DNA from: Acidobacteriota bacterium
GTDB taxonomy: Bacteria > Acidobacteriota > Blastocatellia > Pyrinomonadales > Pyrinomonadaceae
Length of the DNA: 64,000 bases
Reading direction: 5' to 3'
Assembly (NCBI GenBank): GCA_019639195.1
Contig: JAHBSI010000004.1
Location: 310,001 to 374,000 of the forward strand
How positions within the stretch are numbered: position 1 is the stretch's first letter; the number at the start of each line of letters is the position of its first letter. Shown one piece after another: positions 36,751 to 46,182 of the stretch. The position numbers and the translations under genes were made by a program. The notes below the pieces were generated by a model, which saw nothing but the letters and a program-made list of their open reading frames with translations, did not search any database and had not been told where the DNA came from.

Positions 36751-38412
36751 ATGAAGTTCACAAGAAGCAAGAAATATTTTCGTGCGATCACATGCGGCCT
36801 GGCCATCAGTATGATGGCGGCACTGGGCCTTTGGTCCTCGATCGACACTACAGCAACCGCGGCACCTTCTATGACTGGAAGCCCCTTTATTTACAGTAAC
36901 GGGAACATTCAGACCGGCACGATGTCCGAAAGCGGCGTTGCCGCTCCGACCGGAACCCAATGGAGCGAACTCCAGCATAATACCGGTAACACAACCGAGA
37001 GCAATGGCACGTTGGGAACCAGTTGCTCATTGACTTCTACCATATTCCGCTGTGCTGACGATTTTACCGTTCCTGCAGGCGAAACCTGGACGGTGGACCA
37101 GGTCGTTACGTTTGCGTACCAAACAGGGTTTGGCGGCTCGACGAGCCCGATCACAGCAGCGACCCTGCAGATCTGGAATGGCCGGCCCGGTGATAGCGGA
37201 GCGTCGATCATCTTTGGCGACACGACGACCAACCGTCTTGCCACTTCCACAGATGCATTAACATATCGGATCGGCGGAACGGTCGTGCCGGCACCGACCG
37301 CGCCTGGAACAACCAGAAAGGTTTGGCAGACCAATATCACCGTAAATCCGGCGCAGGTCCTTGGCCCGGGAACCTACTGGGTTGATTTCCAAACAGCAGT
37401 TGCCGCAAACGCGGCCCACTTCGCTCCGCTTGCGACAGTAGTTGGAAGCAGGACGCAGCCGGGCTGGAACGCGCGACAGTGGACTGGTACAGCTTGGACG
37501 GACGCCCTTGATTCAGGCAACCCGGCCTCAGCACCTGATGTTGCGGTTGATTTTCCGTTCAAGCTCGTTGGGTCGATCGTAACTGCCCCGACCACAACCT
37601 CACGTGCCGACTTTAATGGCGACGGCAAGACAGATATTGCGGTCTATCGTCCAAGCGACGGTAATTGGTACATGAAAACCGGCAGTGGATTTACGGCCGT
37701 TCATTGGGGGATCTCATCAGATGTCCCCACGCCGGCAGACTACGATGGAGACGGCAAGGCCGATGTTGCCGTGTTCCGTGCTACGGTAGCAGACGGCGCA
37801 CCTGATTTTTACATCCTGAACAGCTCTGACTCTACGCTGTCCGGATATGCCTGGGGAACGACCGGCGATGTGCCGACTGTCGGTGACTTCGACGGAGACG
37901 GAAAGGCGGATGTCGGCGTTTACCGCTCGTCTGAATCGAACTTCTACGTCCTCGGCAGTACAAGCGGGATGGTCATCACAAATGTCGCAGGTACGACCCC
38001 GGTCGTCGGCGACTACGATGGCGACGGTAAAGCGGATACGATCACGTACACAAACGGAACGTGGTCCGGCCCGCTTTCAGGCGGAGGAGTAATGTCCGGA
38101 TCGCTCGGCGCCGCAGGCGACCTGCCGGTTCAGGGTAACTTCGACGGTGACAGCAAGACTGATATCGCAGTATTTCGTCCGTCGGATGGCACTTGGTACA
38201 TACTGCGAAGCAGTGATTCACAGACCGCTGTATTCCAGTTCGGTGCAACGGGCGATGTTCCGGTTGTTGGTGACTACGATGGTGATGGCAAGGAAGATAT
38301 TGCCATTTACCGCGGAGGCACCTGGTGGGTAAATGCCTCGACCGCCGGACTTTCGGTTACACCGTTCGGACTCGGGTCGGATAAGCCCGCTCCGGCGTCT
38401 GCTAATCCGTAA
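36751..38412 (+). CDS. Secreted FG-GAP/VCBS-repeat protein
   Basis: This 553-aa protein has a long signal peptide (cleavage near TATAAP, residue 37) and an AGGAG ribosome-binding site. Residues 40-280 form a beta-rich domain with no clear family. Residues 285-545 hold about six FG-GAP/VCBS repeats, each with a calcium-binding loop of the form DxDGDGKxD (FNGDGKTD, YDGDGKAD, FDGDGKAD, FDGDSKTD, YDGDGKED). This arrangement is a calcium-stabilised beta-propeller of the integrin type, used for binding outside the cell. It lies between etfB and etfA with its own terminator, so its position is probably an insertion rather than a functional link. Confidence 0.85.
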   Translation: MKFTRSKKYFRAITCGLAISMMAALGLWSSIDTTATAAPSMTGSPFIYSNGNIQTGTMSESGVAAPTGTQWSELQHNTGNTTESNGTLGTSCSLTSTIFRCADDFTVPAGETWTVDQVVTFAYQTGFGGSTSPITAATLQIWNGRPGDSGASIIFGDTTTNRLATSTDALTYRIGGTVVPAPTAPGTTRKVWQTNITVNPAQVLGPGTYWVDFQTAVAANAAHFAPLATVVGSRTQPGWNARQWTGTAWTDALDSGNPASAPDVAVDFPFKLVGSIVTAPTTTSRADFNGDGKTDIAVYRPSDGNWYMKTGSGFTAVHWGISSDVPTPADYDGDGKADVAVFRATVADGAPDFYILNSSDSTLSGYAWGTTGDVPTVGDFDGDGKADVGVYRSSESNFYVLGSTSGMVITNVAGTTPVVGDYDGDGKADTITYTNGTWSGPLSGGGVMSGSLGAAGDLPVQGNFDGDSKTDIAVFRPSDGTWYILRSSDSQTAVFQFGATGDVPVVGDYDGDGKEDIAIYRGGTWWVNASTAGLSVTPFGLGSDKPAPASANP

Positions 38413-38453
38413 GGTTTTGTCGAAGGCGGTAACGCTTTCGGTAAAAGCTGAAG

Positions 38454-38493
38454 AAAAAGGAAAGGCTGTTCGCAAGGGCAGCCTTTCCTTTTT
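38454..38493 (+). terminator. Intrinsic terminator after the FG-GAP gene
   Basis: A 10-bp perfect G+C-rich stem (38459-38468 with 38479-38488), extendable by A-T pairs to about 15 bp, is followed by TTTTT. Confidence 0.88.
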
Positions 38494-38579
38494 GGGCATT
38501 TGTAAAAAAGGTCGAAGTTGCTTAGATCGTCGTTTCTTGCAATAATTTCTCTTTCGATTTTCGGGAATTTTTTGAGCCT

Positions 38580-39554
38580 ATGAGCGATATTTTAGTTTTC
38601 ATCGAGCACAAGGACTGCGTTCTGAACAAGGCGTCGGTCGAGGCGGTGGCTGCTGCGCAGAAGATCGGCAGCGACCTTGGCCTTAAGGCGGCGGCCGTCA
38701 TTTTGTGTGATAAAGATTGTCCGGTCAGCCGTGAGATCAGCGGTTATGACCTCGAGAAGGTCATTGTTGCACGGAACGAGAAGCTCGCGCAGTACAGTCC
38801 CGACGCTTATGCTGATGCTTTTGCCGCCATTGTTGCCGCAGAAGCCCCAAAATACGTCATAATGTCTCACACGTATCAGGTTCGTGACTTTGCCCCGAAA
38901 GTCGCCGCCCGCCTCGGGCGTGAGATCGTTGGCGATTGTATTCGGTATCGCGTCGAGGGAAGCAGCCTTGTTCTAACGCGTCGTATCTTTCTAGGAAAAC
39001 TAGATGCTGATGTCTCTCTCGGCGGTGACGCTCCGTATTTTGTGACTTTCCAGTCGGGCGCGTTTCGATCAGATGATGCGAAGACCGGTACTGCAGCTGT
39101 TGAGAATAGGGAAGTTGATGTCGCTGCGGTCAGGATGACCTCAGAAGAGCCGTTCCGGGAAGCAAAGGCTGCCGTTGACCTTACGAAATCAAACGTGATC
39201 GTCGCGATCGGACGCGGCATCAAGTCGCAGGAGAATATTGCTCTTGCGGAGAAGCTTGCCGAGGCTCTCGGAGGCGACCTTGCGGCCTCACGCCCGATAT
39301 GCGACTCAGACTGGCTGCCGATCGACCGTCAGATCGGTTCTTCGGGCCAGACCGTTGCACCGAAGCTTTACATCGCGCTTGGCATCTCCGGCGCGATCCA
39401 GCATATCGTCGGAATGAAGAACTCGGGAACGATCGTTGCGATAAACAAGGATGCGGAAGCGCCGATCTTCGACATTGCCGACTACGGGATCGTGGGCGAC
39501 CTCTTCGAAGCTGTGCCCGTGATGATCGACGAGGTCCAAAAAGCGAAAGCGTAA
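38580..39554 (+). CDS. etfA: Electron transfer flavoprotein, alpha subunit
   Basis: This 324-aa protein carries the FAD-binding C-terminal domain of [23 protein letters not shown] near 253-272 and [18 protein letters not shown] near 276-293 are the conserved FAD site. The N-terminus ([12 protein letters not shown]) and [20 protein letters not shown] are also typical. It pairs with EtfB, encoded 2.1 kb upstream on the same strand. A strong terminator follows. Confidence 0.93.
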   Translation: MSDILVFIEHKDCVLNKASVEAVAAAQKIGSDLGLKAAAVILCDKDCPVSREISGYDLEKVIVARNEKLAQYSPDAYADAFAAIVAAEAPKYVIMSHTYQVRDFAPKVAARLGREIVGDCIRYRVEGSSLVLTRRIFLGKLDADVSLGGDAPYFVTFQSGAFRSDDAKTGTAAVENREVDVAAVRMTSEEPFREAKAAVDLTKSNVIVAIGRGIKSQENIALAEKLAEALGGDLAASRPICDSDWLPIDRQIGSSGQTVAPKLYIALGISGAIQHIVGMKNSGTIVAINKDAEAPIFDIADYGIVGDLFEAVPVMIDEVQKAKA

Positions 39555-39577
39555 AAAACATCTGCTGACAAGCGGTA

Positions 39578-39623
39578 GAACGGACACGGAACGCTTACTC
39601 GGTTTCGTGTCCGTTCGCTTTTT
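39578..39623 (+). terminator. Intrinsic terminator after etfA
   Basis: An 11-bp perfect stem (39578-39588 with 39606-39616) is followed by GCTTTTT. The gap 39555-39918 otherwise holds a second hairpin (39799-39806 with 39815-39822) and the minus-strand terminator at 39835; no gene is seen. Confidence 0.82.
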
Positions 39624-39834
39624 ACGCGACCAGCTCTCTCGCGACCCGAGAGATCGATGTGCAGAACTCCACTGCCTAACCGGAACATCAAAAGGGGTGT
39701 GATCCTTTGGATATTCACCGTTGCTCAGAACCTCGCCTTTTGTGCCCGCATTGAGGCAAGAAGGCCGTCGAACTTCTCGTGGCCGTCATCGCGGAAATCG
39801 GGTCAAATCAGAACTTGACCCGGAAAGTTTTGCC

Positions 39835-39860
39835 AAAAAAATGGACTCCCAAGGGAGCCC
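39835..39860 (-). terminator. Probable terminator of sucD
   Basis: On the minus strand an 8-bp stem with one G-U pair (39860-39853 with 39850-39843) is followed by a run of seven T. The loop is very short, so the inner pairs may be open. It lies about 60 bp after the sucD stop. Confidence 0.65.
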
Positions 39861-39918
39861 AATTCAGGATCGCGGTCATGAGCGATCGTCAGCTTTGATC
39901 CTTTAATTGTTGGTGCGG

Positions 39919-40803
39919 CTACGCTGCGGCCCCGGAGCCGAGCACATCGACGATCGCCTGGCCGATATCCGCCGGCGAGTTGACGACGCGGATCCCGGCG
40001 TCCTGCAGCGCTTTCATTTTTTCGGAAGCAGTGCCTTTACCGCCGGAGATGATCGCTCCCGCGTGTCCCATTCGACGTCCGGGAGGTGCTGTCTGTCCAG
40101 CAATGAACGCGACAATTGGCTTTGAGACGTTATCTTGGGCAAATGCGGCAGCATCTTCTTCCGCGGTGCCGCCGATCTCACCGATCATTACGATCGCGTC
40201 CGTTTCCTCATCAGCTTCAAATAGCCTCAGAGCGTCAGTATGCGTCGTTCCGATTATCGGATCGCCGCCGATACCGATCGCAGTCGATTGTCCAAGGCCA
40301 AGGGCCGTGAGCTGGCCGACGGCCTCATAGGTGAGCGTGCCTGAGCGTGAGACAACACCAATGCGGCCCTCTTTGTGAATGTGGCCGGGCATGATCCCAA
40401 CTTTGCATTTGCCCGGAGAGATAATGCCGGGGCAATTCGGGCCGATGAGGCGCGTCTCTCGGTCCCGCAGGTATTCGTTGGCCTTGACCATATCCGCGAC
40501 GGGAATACCTTCGGTTATGCAGACAACCAGTGGAAGGCCGGCATTTGCGGCCTCCATGATCGCGTCAGCGGCAAATGCCGGAGGCACGTAGATCACCGAG
40601 ACATTCGCTCCGGTCTCACTGACAGCGTCAGCAACGGTGTTGAAGACCGGCACGCCCTCGTGCGTGGTTCCTCCTTTCCCGGGGGTTACACCCGCGACTA
40701 CATTCGTCCCGTATTCCCGCATCTGAAGCATATGGAAGGTGCCTTCCTTGCCTGTAATGCCCTGGACAAGCAGACGCGTATTCTTATCGACCAAGATACT
40801 CAA
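39919..40803 (-). CDS. sucD: Succinyl-CoA synthetase (ADP/GDP-forming), alpha subunit
   Basis: This 294-aa TCA-cycle subunit has the CoA-binding Rossmann start ([14 protein letters not shown]), the [12 protein letters not shown] segment near 120-131 and the phosphorylated His in [14 protein letters not shown] near 239-252. It ends SGAAA. The beta subunit gene sucC is usually adjacent, but here a divergent permease gene lies upstream instead, so sucC must be elsewhere in the genome. Confidence 0.94.
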   Translation of the reverse strand: MSILVDKNTRLLVQGITGKEGTFHMLQMREYGTNVVAGVTPGKGGTTHEGVPVFNTVADAVSETGANVSVIYVPPAFAADAIMEAANAGLPLVVCITEGIPVADMVKANEYLRDRETRLIGPNCPGIISPGKCKVGIMPGHIHKEGRIGVVSRSGTLTYEAVGQLTALGLGQSTAIGIGGDPIIGTTHTDALRLFEADEETDAIVMIGEIGGTAEEDAAAFAQDNVSKPIVAFIAGQTAPPGRRMGHAGAIISGGKGTASEKMKALQDAGIRVVNSPADIGQAIVDVLGSGAAA

Positions 40804-40994
40804 TTTGGTATAGCTCCTTGAAACTAAAGGTATTAAAACAAAGGCAAATTATAACATACGAGCCGCGAGGACGCCTGCCCGGCCGTTTCGCTGAATTTTC
40901 TGCGAACTTTGCGGTCGAGCGTGTCGTTCATCTATCAGGCAAAAGCCAACGGGAAATCCCTTCTCCAACTGCGTCTATTGAGGACGGACAAATT

Positions 40995-42239
40995 ATGAGA
41001 GAACTGACCTCATTCTATTACGACGCATTCGTGATCGCTTTAAAGTCCATCCTCGAACACAAGCTCAGGGCATTCCTGACGCTGATCGGCATTATTATCG
41101 GCGTCGCTGCTGTTGTCGTCGTTGGAGCGAGTATATCGGGACTTAAGACCTACGTAATCGACCGTGTTTCCAAAGCGCTCGGCTCTGAGCATTTTATGAT
41201 CACGCGTATGGCTTCGACGGGCAGAATGTCCGACGAAGAGTACGAGCGAAAGAACCGAAGGAATAAAAAGGTGACTTGGCTCGAGTATCAATACGTTCGT
41301 GAGAACTGCGTCTCGTGCTCATATGTCGCCGCTCAAATGGGCGGAAATGCGGATCTTGATCAGAACGGCGTGGAAATGCCTGCGGTTTCGATTCGCGGCG
41401 TCACCCCGGAAATGGCCGAGATCGAGAAGAAAGACATTGAAGACGGCCGGTTCCTGACCGCACAAGAGGTTGAACGTGCCGCCCCGGTCGTGATTCTCGG
41501 AGCTGATGTTAAAGACAAGTATTTCCCGGTCGGCTCGGCCATCGGGAAGGAAATAAAGCTGCGCGGCGTGCCCCTGACCGTGATTGGGGTCGAGAAGGCC
41601 CGAGGGTCGTTTATGGGCACGCCGATGGATCGGTTGATCTACATACCGATCTCGCTCCATATGCAGATATTCAATCGTTCGGACGGAGTTCAGATCCACG
41701 CAAATGCCCTTAGGCGGGAGGATTTTCCGGCGGCGATGGACGAGGCAAATATCCTTCTTCGCAACTACAGAAAGCTAACGGGTAGCGATGAGGACAATTT
41801 CAGCCTTGTGAATACTGACGAATTCAATTCGCAGATGGATCAATTCACCGGCGCGATCGCTGCCGTGGTCGTTCCGATCACGATGATCATTCTGGTCGTG
41901 GGCGGCATCGTCGTGATGAATATCATGCTCGTCTCGGTAACCGAACGAACATTCGAGGTCGGGCTGAGGAAGGCCCTTGGAGCCTCAAGAAAACAGATAT
42001 TGCTGCAATTCCTGATCGAATCCGCCCTGCTTTGTGTGTGCGGCGGATTGGTGGGGCTTCTGGCTGCGACGGGTGTAGTTGCCCTTATTACGGTGATCGC
42101 AGGAATGACAATGACGATAACGCCGGGCTACATCATCTTGTCGATAGCGGTCTCAAGTTCGATCGGCATTGTTGCGGGCCTTTATCCGGCGTGGAAAGCG
42201 TCAAAGCTCGATCCCATCGTTGCTCTGACCCAGGCGTAA
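40995..42239 (+). CDS. MacB/FtsX-type ABC transporter permease
   Basis: From ATG 40995 this is 414 aa: a first membrane helix at about 20-45 (FLTLIGIIIGVAAVVVV), a large periplasmic MacB-type core at about 50-280, and three membrane helices with the FtsX motif (VVMNIMLVSVTERTFEVGLRKALGA near 315-340). A longer in-frame extension to 40818 lacks family features and is rejected. MacB-type permeases work as mechanotransmitters driven by a cytoplasmic ATPase, moving lipoproteins, toxins or peptides. No ATPase gene is adjacent. A second permease gene starts 4 bp after its stop. Confidence 0.88.
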   Translation: MRELTSFYYDAFVIALKSILEHKLRAFLTLIGIIIGVAAVVVVGASISGLKTYVIDRVSKALGSEHFMITRMASTGRMSDEEYERKNRRNKKVTWLEYQYVRENCVSCSYVAAQMGGNADLDQNGVEMPAVSIRGVTPEMAEIEKKDIEDGRFLTAQEVERAAPVVILGADVKDKYFPVGSAIGKEIKLRGVPLTVIGVEKARGSFMGTPMDRLIYIPISLHMQIFNRSDGVQIHANALRREDFPAAMDEANILLRNYRKLTGSDEDNFSLVNTDEFNSQMDQFTGAIAAVVVPITMIILVVGGIVVMNIMLVSVTERTFEVGLRKALGASRKQILLQFLIESALLCVCGGLVGLLAATGVVALITVIAGMTMTITPGYIILSIAVSSSIGIVAGLYPAWKASKLDPIVALTQA

Positions 42240-42243
42240 GATC

Positions 42244-43509
42244 ATGCGAGTTTCAACATCTATACCACGCGAAGTTTTGCGAATGGCGATGGATTCAGTC
42301 CTTTCGCACAAGTTCCGATCTGCTCTTACGGTGCTCGGCATCGTGGTCGGCATCATTACGGCGATCGTGGTCGCATCACTCTTAACAGGGATGCGAAACT
42401 CAATAGTTTCAATAGTTGAAGAGTATGGCAGCAGCAATGTTCACATTTATCACCTTTCCTCCGGCTTTGATGAACCGAGCCGCGATGAGCGCAACCGCAG
42501 GCCGCTTACGGAGGCTGACGCGGAGGCGATCCTTGTACAGTCTCCTTCGGTAGCTGATCTGACGAAGATCACACCTAACATCGGCTCTTTTAACGGAAGC
42601 TTTGACGACAACCTGGTTTACGAGGGGAAAAACTACCGTTGGGCACTGACCGACGGCGTAGAGCCGAATTATGCGCAGCTCTCGAATCTGGTCCTTCGTG
42701 CCGGTCGTTTTATTACTGAGGCAGATAACGTCCAACGGCGAAACGTCCTCGTGATCGGTGTCAACTGCGCCGAGGCTTTGTTCCCCGATCGCGAGGAAGA
42801 GGCGGTTGGAAAGGTCGTCCGCATGAATGGGACGACGTGGGAGATCATCGGCGTTATCGAGAAGCGAAAAGCGGCTTTCCTTGGTGAGAATCCGGAGGAT
42901 AGGAAGGTCCTTATGCCGTTTCGGACAGCCCGCAAGGCTGCTCCTGAAAGAAAAGAACTGCGGATCATTGCACAGGCGAAGACCGGCGAACTCGCTCTTG
43001 CCGTTGGCGATATCGAAACAATTCTCCGAAAGCGGCGCGGCCTCAAGGTCGATAATGCAGACAATTTCGACATCCAGACGGCCGAGGATATGATCGCCCA
43101 GTTCGACGGCATCATCGGCGGTGTCGGCATAGCTGCGATAGCGATCTCATGCCTGGGACTCCTCGTAGGCGGCATCGGAGTGATGAATATAATGCTCGTT
43201 TCGGTGACCGAAAGGACCAAGGAGATCGGCATCAGAAAGGCTCTCGGGGCAACCCGAGGCGCGATCGTCCTTCAGTTCCTGCTGGAGGCTATGACCTTGA
43301 CCTTCTTTGGAGGCATTATCGGAATTGTACTGGCCATTGGCATCAGCACGCTTATCGTGCTCGTAATACCATCTTTGCCGGCGCAGGTGCCCTTATGGGC
43401 GATAATAACCGGTATTGCGACCTCGATCGGCGTCGGTCTTGTCTTTGGGGTTCTGCCGGCTCGGAAGGCGGCAAAACTGGATCCGATCGAGTGCTTGAGA
43501 TACGAATGA
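42244..43509 (+). CDS. MacB/FtsX-type ABC transporter permease, second copy
   Basis: This 421-aa paralogue of the preceding gene has the same layout: one N-terminal membrane helix (RSALTVLGIVVGIITAIVV), a periplasmic core at about 50-290, and three C-terminal helices with the FtsX motif VMNIMLVSVTERTKEIGIRKALGA. Four bases separate it from the first permease, so they are coexpressed and probably form a heterodimer. The pair ends with KAAKLDPIECLRYE, the usual C-terminus of the family. The ATPase and any membrane-fusion partner must be encoded elsewhere. Confidence 0.88.
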   Translation: MRVSTSIPREVLRMAMDSVLSHKFRSALTVLGIVVGIITAIVVASLLTGMRNSIVSIVEEYGSSNVHIYHLSSGFDEPSRDERNRRPLTEADAEAILVQSPSVADLTKITPNIGSFNGSFDDNLVYEGKNYRWALTDGVEPNYAQLSNLVLRAGRFITEADNVQRRNVLVIGVNCAEALFPDREEEAVGKVVRMNGTTWEIIGVIEKRKAAFLGENPEDRKVLMPFRTARKAAPERKELRIIAQAKTGELALAVGDIETILRKRRGLKVDNADNFDIQTAEDMIAQFDGIIGGVGIAAIAISCLGLLVGGIGVMNIMLVSVTERTKEIGIRKALGATRGAIVLQFLLEAMTLTFFGGIIGIVLAIGISTLIVLVIPSLPAQVPLWAIITGIATSIGVGLVFGVLPARKAAKLDPIECLRYE

Positions 43510-43510
43510 C

Positions 43511-44914
43511 CTAGGTCAGTTCGACCGTCGAACCAAATTCGGGAACAATGGCATTCCAGCCGAATCGCTCATGAATGTGCTTTGCCATCGCCGCTGCGGC
43601 CTCCGGTTCGCCGTGGGTTGTGAAGATCGCCTTGGGGGCCGAAGGCAGGCCGGAGAGCCATCTTAAGACCTCTTTCCAATCTGCGTGGGCAGAGAAGCCA
43701 TCAATGCTCTCGACCGTGCAATTGACCTTTACCTGGGTCTTCATTATGCGGACCTCGCGAGCTCCGTCCTGTACAAGGCGACCGGTCGTTCCGGCGGCCT
43801 GAAATCCAACGAAGACGACCGTTGCTCTTTCATCCGGCAAAATTCGGATCGCATGGTGAAGAACGCGTCCGCCCGAGATCATCCCTGAGGCCGAGATTAT
43901 TATTCGCGGTCCCCGCATATCGTTAATTCTCCTGGACTCATCGCGAGAGGATGCGGTCTGCATCGAGGCGGTACGCAATGGATGGCGCTTTGCGGCGAGG
44001 ATCGATGCGTATTCCTCGTCATGTTCTTCTGCGAACCGGTTGTAAACCTGAGTCGCCTGTGCCGCCATCGGCGAATCTACGACAACCGGAAGTATGGGGA
44101 TCTTGCCGGCGTCCTCGAGTTCACGGATAAGATAAAGGATCTCCTGGGTTCGACCTACTGCAAAAGCCGGGATCAGGATCGGGCCCTTTCGCGCAACAGC
44201 CTCATTAATGATACGAGCGAGTTTCTCGCGGGGGTCCACGTCAGCGTGCAGTCTATCTCCGTAGGTCGATTCACACATCATATAGTCGCAGGCCGGTGGT
44301 GATGCCGGATCTTTCAGGATCGGCTGATCGTAGTGGCCGAGGTCGCCCGAGAACAGGAACTTGATCGGACTTCCGTCGGGACGAGCGTTCGCCATTTCGA
44401 CAAGCACCAAGCTCGAACCCATAATATGCCCCGCCACTAGAAAGCTTGCGGTCATTCCGTCGCAGATGTCCACCGGCTTTGCATCGTTGTGAACAAGCTG
44501 CAGAAGGTCAAGGGCAGCCTTTGCATCATTTTCGTCGTAAAGCGGCAACGCAGGCGAATGAGAGGTCAATGCATGGCGGTTGCGATAATCCGCTTCCTCT
44601 TCCTGCAGGCGGGCAGAATCGGTCAAAAGGATCCGCATAAGGTCGCCGGTCGGCTTCGTCGTGATCACCGGCCCTTTGAATCCAAGTTTTACGATCCGCG
44701 GCAGATACCCCGTATGATCGATGTGGGCGTGAGTGATGATCACCGCATCAAGTTCTTCGGGGTTGAACGCGAGCGGCTGCCAGTTCCGTTCACGCAATTC
44801 CTTTAGCCCCTGAAAAAGCCCGCAATCGACCAGGACCTTTTTGCCATTGTGCTGCAGGAGATATTTTGAGCCGGTCACGGTCCCGACGCCGCCGAAAAAT
44901 GAAACACTTGTCAT
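43511..44914 (-). CDS. Metallo-beta-lactamase/beta-CASP ribonuclease (CPSF-like)
   Basis: This 467-aa enzyme has the two-zinc motif THAHIDHTG near 60-68, the following His in VAGHIMGS and the Asp in SGDLGHYD. The beta-CASP domain includes ESTYGDR near 209-215, PAFAVGRTQE near 240 and the final motif FSAHADW near 400-406. Bacterial proteins of this subfamily are RNA nucleases with endo- and possibly exonuclease activity. The 5' end lies at the long intergenic region before the lipoprotein genes; its 3' end is 1 bp from the convergent permease gene. Confidence 0.92.
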   Translation of the reverse strand: MTSVSFFGGVGTVTGSKYLLQHNGKKVLVDCGLFQGLKELRERNWQPLAFNPEELDAVIITHAHIDHTGYLPRIVKLGFKGPVITTKPTGDLMRILLTDSARLQEEEADYRNRHALTSHSPALPLYDENDAKAALDLLQLVHNDAKPVDICDGMTASFLVAGHIMGSSLVLVEMANARPDGSPIKFLFSGDLGHYDQPILKDPASPPACDYMMCESTYGDRLHADVDPREKLARIINEAVARKGPILIPAFAVGRTQEILYLIRELEDAGKIPILPVVVDSPMAAQATQVYNRFAEEHDEEYASILAAKRHPLRTASMQTASSRDESRRINDMRGPRIIISASGMISGGRVLHHAIRILPDERATVVFVGFQAAGTTGRLVQDGAREVRIMKTQVKVNCTVESIDGFSAHADWKEVLRWLSGLPSAPKAIFTTHGEPEAAAAMAKHIHERFGWNAIVPEFGSTVELT

Positions 44915-45120
44915 TCAACTAATCTACCATAGGCCGTGCCGAATATTGTGTTGCCCGGCCGCCGAGCGACTAATGGGCCAAGGCGGACTGTCTGTCCGAC
45001 AAGAGCGGTTCTTGCGGCGGATGAAAAATTACCGTCCCGTTGACCGTAAATGTCCAATTTCAGGCGGGGAATCGGCCTGAAAATTATTTTCAAAAATGTC
45101 GTATTTTGTCGGAATTTAGG
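44915..45120. other. Intergenic region between the nuclease and lipoprotein genes
   Basis: This stretch contains no convincing gene. An 8-bp hairpin (45058-45065 with 45075-45082) followed by a T-rich stretch is the only clear structure, and it lies about 40 bp before the lipoprotein promoter. Confidence 0.5.
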
Positions 45121-45149
45121 TTGACAAACGCCTCTCAGATTCTTATCTT
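45121..45149 (+). promoter_or_regulatory. Strong sigma70 promoter of the first Asn/Ala lipoprotein
   Basis: TTGACA (45121-45126) and TATCTT (45144-45149) are 17 nt apart. The leader to ATG 45262 would be about 105 nt. Confidence 0.75.
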
Positions 45150-45261
45150 AACCTTTGCTCTGAAATAGAAAGAGTTTGGAGCAAATAGGCCGTGTTTGAT
45201 CGGCCGGTTTACCTTGCAAGGGTAATTAATCTTTGAGAAATAGATAGGAGTCTTAAATAAC

Positions 45262-45582
45262 ATGACAAAAGCAATTGCACTTTCTGCAGTTCTCGGTCTT
45301 TCCGCTCTTGGCTTTGCCTGCGGTGGCCCTGCTGCTAACACGACGGCAAACAATGCCAACCACAACACCAATGCGTCGAACACGAACGCAATGAACACAA
45401 ACTCGTCGGCTTCGAACTCGAATGCGGCTGCATCGAACTCGAACGCTGCTGCGTCGAACTCGAACGCTGCTCACAGCAACTCGGCTGCTAACACCGAGAA
45501 GGCTAACTCGAATGCCAAGGCTGAACCTGCAAACGCAGCAGCTAACAAGGCTGACGACAAGAAAGCTGAAGAGAAGAAATAG
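45262..45582 (+). CDS. Asn/Ala/Ser-rich small lipoprotein 1
   Basis: This 106-aa protein has a lipoprotein signal (MTKAIALSAVLGLSALGFAC, Cys20) and a mature part made almost wholly of Asn, Ala, Ser and Thr, ending in a Lys/Glu-rich tail (KADDKKAEEKK). Three 21-bp tandem repeats encode SNSNAAA units. No domain is recognisable. It and its neighbour at 45850 share the signal, composition and charged end, so they are diverged duplicates. Roles such as an envelope spacer or an abundant surface lipoprotein are possible but not shown. It has its own promoter and terminator. Confidence 0.8.
   Translation: MTKAIALSAVLGLSALGFACGGPAANTTANNANHNTNASNTNAMNTNSSASNSNAAASNSNAAASNSNAAHSNSAANTEKANSNAKAEPANAAANKADDKKAEEKK
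45412..45474 (+). repeat. Three 21-bp tandem repeats inside lipoprotein 1
   Basis: Units at 45412, 45433 and 45454 begin TCGAACTCGAA and differ at a few bases. The period is a multiple of three, so copy changes keep the frame. Confidence 0.8.
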
Positions 45583-45624
45583 TTTTCTGGGCGGGGATTT
45601 TGGCCCCGCATTGGCAAACGATTC

Positions 45625-45668
45625 GAAGGGCACCTTTTCCGATCATCGGGAATCGTGCCCTTTCTCTT
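45625..45668 (+). terminator. Probable terminator of lipoprotein 1
   Basis: A 9-bp stem (45625-45633 with 45655-45663, one G-U) has an inner hairpin and is followed by a T-rich tail. A shorter G+C-rich hairpin lies just before it (45591-45596 with 45604-45609). Confidence 0.6.
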
Positions 45669-45702
45669 GTTAAAAGTTTGTTGAAAAAAGCACTTTTGGG
45701 GG

Positions 45703-45731
45703 TTGACTTGTAGCCTTTACCTGCATATATT
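45703..45731 (+). promoter_or_regulatory. Strong sigma70 promoter of the second Asn/Ala lipoprotein
   Basis: TTGACT (45703-45708) and TATATT (45726-45731) are 17 nt apart. The leader to ATG 45850 would be about 112 nt, similar to that of lipoprotein 1. Confidence 0.78.
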
Positions 45732-45849
45732 GTCGAATGTTCCCAAAAACAATGCTTTACCGGGACATTTCAGGGCCGTGCCGAAAAGCATGCTGCCTTT
45801 GAAAAAAAATTAGATCTAATCTTTGAAGAAGACAGGAGAGTCAATTGTT

Positions 45850-46152
45850 ATGAAAAAAGTGATCGCTCTTTCGGCCGTTTTGGCCTTGGGTGCTCTTGGA
45901 ATGGCTTGTGGCGAATCAGCCACGAACACCGCAACTAACAAAGCTGTTGCAAATGCTATGAACGCTGCTAACAGCGCGATGGCAAACGCAGCTAATGCGA
46001 TGGCAAACGCAGCTAATGCGATGGCAAACGCAGCTAACTCGGCTGCAAACGCAGCTCACAATGCTGCAAACTCGGTTGCAAACGCTGCTAACGCAGCTGC
46101 TAAGCCGGCAGCTAATGCTTCGAATGCAAATGCAAAAGAAGAAAAGAAATAG
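45850..46152 (+). CDS. Asn/Ala-rich small lipoprotein 2
   Basis: This 100-aa protein starts at ATG 45850, with AGGAG about 12 nt upstream; a start at 45823 would place nine odd residues before the signal. The lipoprotein signal (MKKVIALSAVLALGALGMAC, Cys20) is close to that of lipoprotein 1. The mature part is a run of ANAANAMANAAN-type units ending KEEKK. Three exact or near-exact 21-bp tandem repeats lie within it. Ala/Asn repeats with this spacing could form a long helix, as in Lpp-like proteins. The function is unknown. Confidence 0.8.
   Translation: MKKVIALSAVLALGALGMACGESATNTATNKAVANAMNAANSAMANAANAMANAANAMANAANSAANAAHNAANSVANAANAAAKPAANASNANAKEEKK
45976..46038 (+). repeat. Three 21-bp tandem repeats inside lipoprotein 2
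   Basis: Units at 45976, 45997 and 46018 read GCGATGGCAAACGCAGCTAA plus one base; the first two are identical and the third differs only at the last base. The match suggests a recent in-frame expansion. Confidence 0.88.
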
Positions 46153-46182
46153 TTAAAGGTTAAGCCCTTGGCTTTTTTGAAG

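Noticed and set aside
40818..40994. Upstream 59-residue extension of the first permease
   Set aside because: The extension lacks family features and sits before the usual first helix; ATG 40995 fits MacB-type N-termini.
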